Assembly (NCBI GenBank): GCA_030141605.1
Contig: JAQGDQ010000023.1
Location: forward strand, 434,001-498,000
Direction of reading: 5' to 3'
DNA length: 64,000 nucleotides
Source of the DNA: Tubiluchus corallicola
Lineage: Eukaryota; Priapulida; Priapulimorpha; Priapulimorphida; Tubiluchidae
Positions 49,300 to 61,000 of this stretch are shown here, in pieces (within the stretch, counting starts at the first letter, position 1; the number at the start of each line of letters is the position of its first letter). The translations under genes were made by a program, and so were the position numbers. The notes beneath the pieces were generated by a model. The model searched no databases, had not been told where the DNA came from, and saw only the letters and a list, made by a program, of their open reading frames with translations.

Positions 49300-52200
49300 T
49301 AGCTGGAGGAACCTTCCTACAGGCTGGTTTCTGACTAGTATTTTTGGTACATAACGTTGAATTATGACACAATGACACTTTTGTTCATAAATTTAACAAA
49401 TGTATTATTGCACAACCAATATCGCAATTATTAAAAATTGCGCGAAATCATATTTTTTGGACAAAATATCCTTATGGAGGTTTATTCTTGTGGCTGCGTC
49501 AGTCATTTTTGGCCTTAATGCATGTCTTACACGTGCATGGCGCTGTACACAGTCATAGCCAGTTTGGGTAACCACGCTTAAGTCTGAGTATAAACGCATG
49601 CATTATACGTGACTGGTGCTAGACATAGCTAATAAACACTAAACAACCACGTAATCTATAACTATAATCATGACTTTCGAACATTTTATTTATTTATAAG
49701 TAAATTGTCCGTCTGTAAGACAGTTAAGCTCGCCGCAGGTCAGGTGATATTGCATACCACAGATAACATTAATTAATTTCTAGTGCACAGGTACAATCTT
49801 TATTCCAGGGTAATGATAACTACGGTACGTGTTTTGTTTTGTACTAAGGTTCATTAGTACAGAAAGTAAACATTGCTAAGGCTAGACTCTGTAATTCTAA
49901 GCCAAATGGTAAATGGAAGAAATAAACTAAAGTTTTTGAATTCTGTTTAATTCGAAAATGTAACCAAATTTATAACTTCAAAAATATAAACGTAAAGAAT
50001 GATTGCATGGTTTTAAGAATCGAACAAGAAAAAGTGACAAAAATGCTTAAAAAGAGACAGATCGGAAAAGGAGAAGATTAAGACGATGGGACAGAAGTAA
50101 ATAAAGAGAAACTTAAGCAAAAAAATTAATGCAAACAATAAAGAAAAAAGAAATAGAGAAATCGAGAAATTGGTAAATAATCAGAAAAAGTTAAAGAGGA
50201 AAACCCATTTGTTGTATAGTTTGCCGAATTAAAAGAAAACCAATTCTCAAAAGAATATATCTTGTCAAGTAATCCAGTTAAGGAAGAAACATTGAAAGTG
50301 AACAAGGAATAATACATGAAATAAAGCAAACGTTGGGTGATTTTGAAATAAAAAAGGACGTGATCAGGTATTTTTAGCGTTATTGTACATATATCATTAT
50401 TTATCTATCTCTATATATATATATAGATATATATATAACTAACTAACTGAAAGCATTGCTTTGCACTAGTTTCCAAAGTAAACATCAATAAACTACGTAA
50501 GCTGTATGCACGGCATGGGAAATATCCATGTAATATCCATTTACAAATGAGTCGCAAGTTGTGAAGATTACGTGTTTCGTCAACTTCCGTGTATTTTCCC
50601 AAACGCACCGAATTTTTGTAATTCCCGGCTGATTACGAAAAATAGTAACCAATCCAAATAATCGTGATTCCTTTAAAAACGCGTAGCTAATATCAATATT
50701 TAAATATTTAAATTTTTAAAATCTAAATGTCCAACTAATATCAGTAAATCGTTCAGATCTCATCTAGTTTGCAATTTTGTTTGACAAACTTAGAGCATAA
50801 GATAAACATACATACACGGGTTCAAACCACTACTATAGGCGCTTTAGTTCGTGCTTTTGATTACTAACAAGGGTTTGTAACTAAGTTCTCATTATAACCA
50901 TTTTCTTGAAAAGATATTGAGATATTGGACAACTGATTTAATATAGATGTCATCTTTATCCGCATATCATAATGCAATACATTGACAAGTCTGTATAATG
51001 GTAGCAACATAAGTAACTAAATTAATTAATTAATTAATTAATTAATTAATTGATCCAAAGAGTTAGTTTCAGTTTCATCGTACGTAAGTTGAGGTATTAA
51101 TATCTCGCTGTTCAACGTCCAATAAAGTTCAGTTGCTATCCGTATTAAAACCATAATTATCATCTTAATAATGTACAAAAATGTTATTCTTTTCCAATGT
51201 TGTTAAGCTAATGTGAGTATTTAAGGTTGACAGTACACATTATTAAAGTTATCAATAAATTTCGAGAAATTCAGAGTATGTTTAACAATTATCTTTGTAA
51301 GAAGATGCGTATTAGCAATACATGTTCTCATACTACAACGAGAATTCCTTGGAATATGAAGAACACGGCATAAAATTTTTCTATATTCAATAATGAAAAC
51401 TATTCTACATTTATAATGCTGAATTCAAAACATTACTGCCATAATTATATTACATGATAAACCCTGAATTTCATGTGTTGAAATCCAATCCTACGTAGTT
51501 GATTTGGGCGGATTAGATAGACTACACAAGCCAAAGATTTTCGCCGTCTTGCAAAGTCACAAAGTTCTTAAACCCTGTGAATTTTGCAAAGTTTCACAGG
51601 TGCAACTATCGACTTCGACTCATATAGTACTTACTCAGGTTCTGTTGCTGAGTTAATGAGTCAGGACTGAAGCGATCTGTAACATTTTGTAAGTTTATAT
51701 ACGTGTCTTATGATTGTCGTTGCATTTGCGCTTCATTATTTTCTGCGACCTTTGTCCTCGCCACATGACCCCGGGACATCATATCTCTCAATGTGCTGTG
51801 TTTTAGTCAAATCTTTCACACAGGAAGGTCTTTTATTCCTGTGTTTGTTTGTGGATGTTGTGGCGCAGAGTGATGTAGTGTAGGCGACACAGAAGTTCAT
51901 ACACTTTTCTTCAATTAGCACCCCGTGCAAATGCACAATTTGGTCAAAATTGACAGTACAGCACAAAATTACTTCAAATTTTTCGAAAAACCTTAAAAAT
52001 AACCTTGACGTAATAGCTGCAAAAGCAGTTTAAGTAGACTGTCCTAGTTACCTCAGTTATTGCAATTTTGGCTAATGCACAAATAACGGCAGTAGCATCA
52101 GAAAAAGTAGCAGCGGCAACAGCAATGTCAGGAGCAGAATCAGGAGCTGTAGCAGTAGCAGAGCAGCGGCGGCAACAACCGGAGCAACAGTTGCTCTCTA

Positions 52201-52800
52201 GTGGCGGTGGCGCTAATAGCAGCAATAGCTGCATCAAACAGTGACAGTAACAATGGCATAAATAACAACAACACAACTTGAAATATAAATTGACTTGCTA
52301 AATGCCAGTGTAAAAAGTGTGAAAACGAAGATCTTTGAAAACACGTCCTAAGACTCCTGTCTGTGTTACTTTGGTACATGTTTGGTTTTTATTTACGTGT
52401 ACATACATTTTGACACACTGCAAATTGTTATTCAGTATTCAGTGGCGACATTGCGGCCAGAAATTTGCTAATTATCAAACTAATCCTCTAAAGATCATAA
52501 TAATGGAAAACGAAAACTTTTGAAATTAAGACATGATTGTAGCGCATCTGGCAGGAGCGTAGAATATCTACATAATTTATAGCGTTAGAATAGACTGCGG
52601 TCCTCAAATGACACATATGTTGTTAATATTGTGAATTCTGATGTACTATATAAATCGAATATGTTCAAATTATGGAAAGAACTTTTATCATCAAATTTTC
52701 AATTTATGTAAGTTTTTAGGGCAATTTTAGTGAATTTATAATTATTTTTATTATGTTATTTTTGTCTGTAGTTATGTAAATATTTGTATATGGGGCATCT
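49300..52800. other. Gene-poor AT-rich region
   Basis: It holds a short (TA)n palindrome at 50412-50440 and a (TTAA)n run at 51019-51052. An open minus-strand frame at 51736-51966 (76 residues) has no recognisable domain. No gene is supported. Confidence 0.5.
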
Positions 52801-52807
52801 GAAGTAA

Positions 52808-53015
<208 letters not shown>

Positions 53016-54470
53016 TCGGAGCAGTAGAAGTGTGTTGACCATGTTCAATGTGAATACACCTCCTCGATGAAATAGGTAGCCAGAATCAGTGTATACTCAA
53101 TGAAACTGCAAGAATGGATATTAAATCCCACGGTCATCCGTACATTCGCCGATAGGCTTCGACGCTGCTTAAATGCAACTGCGAAGCACAAACTGTGAAA
53201 CTCGGCTATTGCCCTCGCCCAAAAGAGAACTTGTGCTTTAAGTTAGCTGGTAAAATGGGAAAGTTTGTTTTATAGGTTTCTTTTGGCATGTTAAATCCCT
53301 CAAACTACGCATGCTACGTCAGTGATGTAGTTGAGCCCCCATTCATGAAAAGTAGGCGAGTAAAGAATGCAATACGCGTCCACAGATTGGCCATAAAAGA
53401 CCGGAAGAAAATAAACAATGTTCTAAAATTAACTAAAGTTGGAATGTATATAATGCCCGCACGTTGAATCTGTGTGGGAGTATAGGAATGCCCCCATGAA
53501 GGGTCGAATTCGAGCCAAGATCAACAGTCGTCGAGAAATTGTGAAATTACGCATCTAATGTATGTAGTGTTCCCGCACAATGCTATTATTATATTTACAT
53601 TACAGAAAGATGTTTTCAGATATCTAGATACTTTTTTATAAAGCCGTTTTCACAATTTCTGATTTTTTTGACAACGAGAACTGCGACATTTCAGGTTCTC
53701 ATCCTGCACACCTGCAGGCTTACAATTCTGCAGGTCTGATCAATGCCATTGCTTAGGTGAACGTAAAAGCCTTTTAAAATTTCCGTAAAATGCTCTTTCT
53801 AACATTTTTATATATATACTAAATACAATGGGTTTGTATATGGAAATTGATTAGAAAGTTGTCCATTCATGAAAAGAGCTGGTCTTAATTTGGCAAGTTG
53901 CCAAGATGGAAAAGTAGTGATCGATTTCAGTGCGCATGTGCTTCGCATTCCAAACGTCTTTACGCGGTTATTATTGATCATCTTATAAACACCGAGTTCA
54001 CTCAAAAATGCTTCTTTAAAACTTTGCTCAGCTATATTAAGCTCAGGAGGTCTATTGATAGAAACATTTGTGTATACAACATACTACAAAGTATACCTAA
54101 CCAAGCAAGTAGGAATTTATGGTTTTATATATAGAGAGCGCTGTGAAGGCATGCCAAGCAAAGCACAAACATCAATACACTATACACGGCCTGAAAAACA
54201 ACGCTAAGAATAAATTGAATTAACTCAAGTTGTTTCAGCATCTAGAAGCAGTGAACATTTTGAAAGAAGTTGTTAATTTTGTCTGTTTCTTTGTTACCCC
54301 TAACTGGTTGGGCAAATTTGTATGGAAGGACTTTTAATTGCAGATCCCTTTTTTGGAGCTGCGCGCTCCATCCAGTTCAGTGATTGTTAGCATTCTTTCG
54401 TGGCTTTACATTACGGGACGCATAAATGCATTTAAACTTTAATTACGAGCCCCGTCACTGCGTGCTTCAA

Positions 54471-54478
54471 TGACGTCA
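54471..54478. promoter_or_regulatory. CRE palindrome TGACGTCA, distal
   Basis: A perfect CREB/ATF site within ATGACGTCATG, 608 bp upstream of the TGF-beta-like start codon. A second copy lies 246 bp nearer to the gene. Confidence 0.45.
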
Positions 54479-54716
54479 TGTTCTTTTAAACCCAGGAAGC
54501 CAATAGAGAGCTCACTAGTAATGAATGGATGAAGTATTTGAGGTTGATTTAAATAAATACATGTGCTTACTTCATGTCGTAAATCGCAAACAAATGCTGC
54601 TTTTAATAAAACCGGCACTTGTGGAATTCTGCAAATGCGCTTGGTCACTGAGGCGTGCCCGCTGCCGAATAAAGTACTTTATTTGAGCTAATGTGATCGT
54701 GGGAATTGCGTAATCA

Positions 54717-54724
54717 TGACGTCA
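54717..54724. promoter_or_regulatory. CRE palindrome TGACGTCA, proximal
   Basis: It lies in the 12-bp palindrome CATGACGTCATG, 362 bp upstream of the TGF-beta-like start. Two identical sites this close are unlikely by chance and suggest cAMP- or stress-responsive control. Confidence 0.5.
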
Positions 54725-55085
54725 TGCGGAAATTTAAGACCGATATCACCGAATTACTCCTGACCACTGCAACAAGATGTTTTATTATTCTACGCTATCA
54801 CACACGCGCGCCTTTTTAAATACGTCTCTGTAAACTTTCAGCATTGACAATGATTTAGCCAATAGCAGGCATTGCCAAGGTGTACGCCTCCAGAGTACCA
54901 TAATAAGCGTTTAGGCCAGGAAGTTAGTACGCATGCGTGTGCGAGCATTAAAAGCCGGTTAAACCGAAGCGTGGACAGCTAAAGTCTGATTCTGAACACC
55001 AGAAAAAGAACATGTTGCGGTATTTCTGTATACTTGTGTTTCAAGAAAAAAACGATACGTGATTTTTTGCCTTTTTAGACAAGAC

Positions 55086-58000
55086 ATGAGCGCATTACGG
55101 ATACTTGCAATTGGTTTTTTCTTGCGGATTCTTGTAATTAGTCATTTTTATTCGTTTGCCTTCGCAGACGAGATAGAGTACCTGGCTGCGGACGATGTTA
55201 GAGTTGATGCGATTAAAAAACAAATTCTAAAAAATTTAGGTTATGAAAAAGAACCAGAACCAGTCGAAATGGACCCGGAAGAGTATGCAAAACTGAGAGA
55301 ATTTTACCAGCGAAAAGTAGAAGAAGAACAAAAACTTTATGAAGAAAGAGAATTGATGGAACAGGCGGAAAAAGAATTGTCTGGAAAATATGAAAAGAAG
55401 TTGCACGTCTTTACAGACACAGGTAAGTTTGTAAATTTCTTTTTCTTCTTCTTCTTATTATTATTATATTTGAATAAAATATTGAATCACAGACTATAAT
55501 TTCAGGAACTAATTAAAACAATTTGTAAGTTTCTCGTTACCTGTGTGTTGTGTATAACAATAGCATTAATACTATTGTTATACAAATACGATAACTAAAA
55601 GGTACAAGTGCATAAATTTATAAAAACTGGTTAGGGTTTCGAATTAGGCTATGCGTGGTTAAGAACTTACGTAGACGTGCAGTAAATGCAATTTGCCGAC
55701 ATGTCGCTTTGGACTGTCAAACGTCAGTTTTTATCGTATGTATAAGCAATCAGCATTTATTATAAAGAAATTAGTTATTTTTGAAACTGTAGAACAATGG
55801 GCATGCCTCTTTTCCTATTTTAAAGTTTATTTCCGTGATTCAACGCTTGGTACTGGCGTAATTTAAAAAAATGTATGTTTTAAAAATAAAGAGTAAGTTT
55901 TTCATCTCTAAATTTTGGGATAGTGCTGTATCTTGTTCTTCTAGACTTCAGAATCAATTTGTCCCTTTACTTTCAAGTGAGGCGATGCGGTACAGCGTTC
56001 CGCTGCCGTGCAGAGGTTCTGGGTTCAATACCCACACAAGTTAGGGATTGCGAGATATACAACACTCTAGCAGGTCTCTTTCGCTGCCTTCTTAAATCTA
56101 AGCTGCTTTCTTAGATAATGATTAGCCTTGAGTGAGTACCTGGTCATATCCTGGAAGTAGAAAAACGGCCGAGCGACGGCTAGCGGCTCGTCTTCCTTTG
56201 CTGCCGCCCTCTTCTTCTTCGTTTTCTTCTTCTTCTTCTTCTTCTTCTTTGCATTTAAAGCTATCTCGTTTCCTCTAAATAGTTTATATCAAGAAGTTTA
56301 TTTCGAAATTTCATTGATCATTGTCCCTTCAGTTTAAGAACCTTTGCTGAGGGTACTTGAGGGTACTAAATATTAATATGAGAGAACTAAACAAAATCTT
56401 AACAAAACAAGGCAGTAATCCATATCTTGAGGAAATCTTGCGACACCTAGGCAATGTCTTAAGGAATCGAGATAGTGTTTCAGAGGAACAGGGTGTTAGC
56501 TTGAAAGATCGAATTGTTGTCTTGAGGAAACGCTCTCTTGAAGATGCAAGCTGTCCTCAGTTCATACGTCATTGCGGTCTTAAGGCTTTAGCCATAGAGC
56601 TCCGTCAAAACATAAAACAGTACAACCACAGTCGTGTTAGATTACGGGACCATGGGAATGGGTATACAGAAGCCCACGTAGTTCTTCAGTGTTTTGTGAT
56701 CACTATTAACCTGTAAATTACAGATTAAAGTGTGAAAAGGTAAAGGGCTATCTGACATTGAGCAAACATTCCATAAGTGTTTTATAGAACGAGGTGATTA
56801 CGATTATGTCTGTGCATTGATTGATGTAGCAGTAAACTGGAGATACACGTCTGATTGTATCCTATTTTGTCTCTCGTGTAGAATATCTACTGACCTCTCG
56901 TGATTCACACAGAATGGAACGAACTCTATGCGATTTTTAATCGTTTTTATATAGTTTTATACAGGCCCACGCTTTTGTGTACTCGGCAGTGCAGAGGATC
57001 GTGGAGAAACAGAGAGAACGCCTTGGTTAAACATGCGTTACGAGAGATTTCATGTATCTTTAGCGTTTTAACCTCAGGTGCGGAATGTTGGAAAATGTTT
57101 GATTATCAGGACACGTGGTTTGACTGCGTGCGTAGGCTTAGTAGCTGATATAGAAAACCATGTATTTCAGAGATCTGTTATGGCATGTGTATTCTGAAAT
57201 AGTAATGATGATTATGATGATGCTGCTGATGATGATGATGACGACGACGACGATAACGATGTTGCTGTTGCTGCTTTTTCGATTTGTTGCATGTAGCAAA
57301 TTTCTTTTTCAAAAATACCCCCACATTTTATGCATCTTTAATTGATTCGTACATCTTATAGTCCGGTTCATGAACAGATGTTTGGAGCATAGACACGATT
57401 TGCACCTACATGTAAAGGAAATGGCAGCTGTCAGCTCGGTTTGCTCATATGACTCGTTTTGCTGCTTCTCCTAGCATTTTAATTGCTAGAGACCAGAACG
57501 ACTGTTTTTTCTAGTGGTCCCCGGACTTCTTCTCTTTGAAACTTTCTACCAATTAATCGTTTCCCTATTAACGGATATTTAATTGTTAGCAATAGGAAAT
57601 TCGCTACATGTTTTTTATTAATCTTGACTTGCACTCGCATTTTCATTTTTCTGTTGTATACCCCTTTAAATGCTTTTATTAAGTTGAGTTATTACGTTTC
57701 TATGGCGTATCACCCATTTGCATGCTCCGGCGGAACGCTTTACAATAGTTACAATTCAAACATTACACACCAAGATAATGAATTTACAAGACGATTTGTT
57801 TGGGCGATTTGTAAAAAAACGTAGCAGATTTGTAGTATGCTCTTCCACCTTCACCGCGGTTTAGGCTTTACCTGTTGCTACGTTGAATCGGTCACTATCA
57901 ATCGATTTATTATTTTTTAAGATATCAATATTGATTTAACGGCGTCAGATTTGCCTTTGAAACTAGCGAAGTCACGAATCGCTGGGTGTGGACCCACATT

Positions 58001-61000
58001 CTTCAGCTTGTTGGCACTCAGCGATATGCAGTGCACTTCACGTGAAATAGACTTCAAGTCGAAATTTGTTGGACGGACGCATTGGTTTCATTTTGTCTAA
58101 AGTCTGAAAACTGCGGAAAATATATGACTTCATTAACTGATACCGACCATAATCACAGACTCAATTTCGTTGATCCTAATAAGGTATAATTGCCTGAAGC
58201 ACGCCTATAAGAAAAACACAAAATCAAAAATTTGCAAGTCATTGTTAACATTGAAATGAAGGATTCGTTACGGACAGAACTAAACTGGTGCTGGGAAAAA
58301 ACAATACTGCTTGAATTATTTGAAATATTTAACAACAAACTTTGGGCTATTACGTCTATAATGTCCTCCTTCATGTAATAAAACAGTGACCTCAAATGAC
58401 TGGGTCAATATTAAGTCTAATATTAGCCGTAGGATTAATGGTTTATGCGATAAGTTTGGGTTTGTTTTGACAACAACGTTATAAACACGGGGATTTCCTC
58501 ATCATAAGTTTACGTGACAGGTGCTATGATTCAATATGTAAATCAATATGCTACAATTACACTCCTACAGACAAGCTTTTGAATGAAGAATCGATCTGGA
58601 CCGGGAACTCCGTCGGTGAGATCTACAACTACACCGACAGAAACAGGGTTGCAAATTAATATTTTTGCTAGAAAAACTTTGTACAAGTTTGTTTAAAAGA
58701 CTAAAATTGGAAAACAAAAAATATATACATTTACACTGCTATAAACTGACTTTCAAACTTAAATGATTTGTTTTGCCAAAAAAGGTTTGTTCAGCACAAT
58801 TTTGTTTAAAGGACGAAGAAATGGAAAACAAAAAACTTATTCAATGCTAATAATACGTCAAAAGAAGGTTATTTAATAATTTTTACAGTCCGTTGGTAGT
58901 CCAATATCACCGGAGTTAAAACTAGTTTTGTACTACTTTGTACGGTTATGCCATTTTCAATAGAAAATCGTACTTACTTAACAAATGCTTAGTACAAATT
59001 AGCCAACATAAATTATTACTTTTTCTTCAAGGCAGGTTTTCCTCCGCCTATGAACTTGAATGGTATTTACCTGACTTAAACCATTTTTTTCAAGTTAATT
59101 CATCAATTGGGATTGACGCGCGTAATTGTTTTAATTTAACCACAGTTACGAACATATTTATTTTATAGCCTTATATATTTTTAGATCTTGTATAATCATA
59201 AAATCAATAGTCCTTAATACCGAAAACAATAATAACATTGTGCCTAATATGAAATATCCCACGATAAAAATATCGCTTTATTGAAAAGAGCTTTTCAGCT
59301 GAAATAAATAAATATGTTTATTGCGGGATATTACACGTAGTCTTGGGATACTAATGTAGTCTTGCATAATTAGTAATTTATAAACGAATTCGTAGTAAGC
59401 GAGAACTTAGCTATTTATTTAATTATTATTATTGCTAGTATTTATTTAATTTACTTTGTACGTTATAAAACTACACGATATTACAAGGAAAAAAAATAAA
59501 AACTGTACAGATAACCGAAATTAGAATAATTACTTTTTAGCTAAGGTATTACATATATATATATATATATATATATATACACTCAAACACAATACAAAGA
59601 TACACAATAAAAGTTTAATAAAGATTTCACTGAAATATGCACCAACACAACAGAAATTGCAAAATTTTGTAGTTAAGGAGATAAAGGAAAGATAAGATGC
59701 TTTCTTAGTTAAGATAACGTTCTTAGTTAAGATAGCGACGATAACGTTCTTAGCTACGCAAAACAGAGTGGTCCAAGAGAACCGTACTTATATACGTGTT
59801 TCGCAATAAGCCGAGTAAACATACTGTTTGCCAATTGTTTCATTGGGTAATTACGCCTACACAGTATAAACGAACCTCTTAAAGTCCTTGTAATATTATC
59901 AAAGTTAGGAACTAAGAATATTAAGACACCAATGAATTTTTCACTTATACTATTAGAATTTTTTATTTATTGATCCACAGATAAGGATTTTATATCCCCA
60001 ATAGTTGAATAGCCTTATAAGTACATTATTCTGAGCCCCTTTTAACATTAATAAATGACAAATTACATACCGCACGAGCTGTTGGCTCACAACATGCTCA
60101 GCAGTAAGTTCGAAGGGGCCTGGTGTCAAATGGAACCCGCAGTGTTTTGGTTATTTGTTATCATCATAACATTGTGGTTACCTGGGCAGTGTCCAATGTT
60201 TTCCTAATATTTAGACGTGTTGATCGGTAGCGATGTGACGGAGGCGGCCATCGCTGAGACGGTTAATGTCATCTTGACACATAGCTAACCTTCGCTTGCG
60301 GTTAACAGCTAGGATTAATCAATCGATTAACGTGGTTACCTATTTACACCGTGTCAGCTGATTTCTCAGTGCGCACACCTACAAATAGCATGTTGTTATA
60401 GATGACATTTAAATTTTAGAGCCCGTCCAAGGTCATTTAAAGCATAAATTTTGTATTTTTGACAATCAATAGAAGAGAATAAAATTTTCTTTTTCCATAA
60501 TGGCACATGGCATGTTAATAATAGTTAAAATATTAAATAGAACACAATTCAGTCAGGGCGTGTGTTTAACCGCCGAAGTTAACCACGCCGAGGCTGATAA
60601 CTTGACAGCTTGTGCGGCCGTTCTTTAAAAGTATATTACTTAATTATTTTTGTGCTAAACTAAATAGTTAAAGCGGGAATAATGAAAGATGCCTGAGATT
60701 AGACTCATTACAAAATAAAACACATCAGCGTTGAATAGCACTCTATTATGCAATGCACGTAACTGACTGTTAAACCTATTGTATCTCATTGGAGGTATTT
60801 TAGATTTATCTAGTTAATGTAACTTTAAGTGGATGACTATTAGGAAACTTTAGAGAATGTGGATGAATACAACCTACATGCAATCAAGTTATTTAAGAAT
60901 ACGCTTATTGTGCTGATAATGCATAAATCCATGGCTGATTGCTTGAATGACGCTTCGCACGCAGACACACCCGCACAAAACGGGTAACAGGCATTACAAC

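Noticed and set aside
52035-52280. CAG/GCA-rich stretch with Cys/Ala-rich ORFs
   Set aside because: Triplet-biased sequence; no consistent frame or domain.
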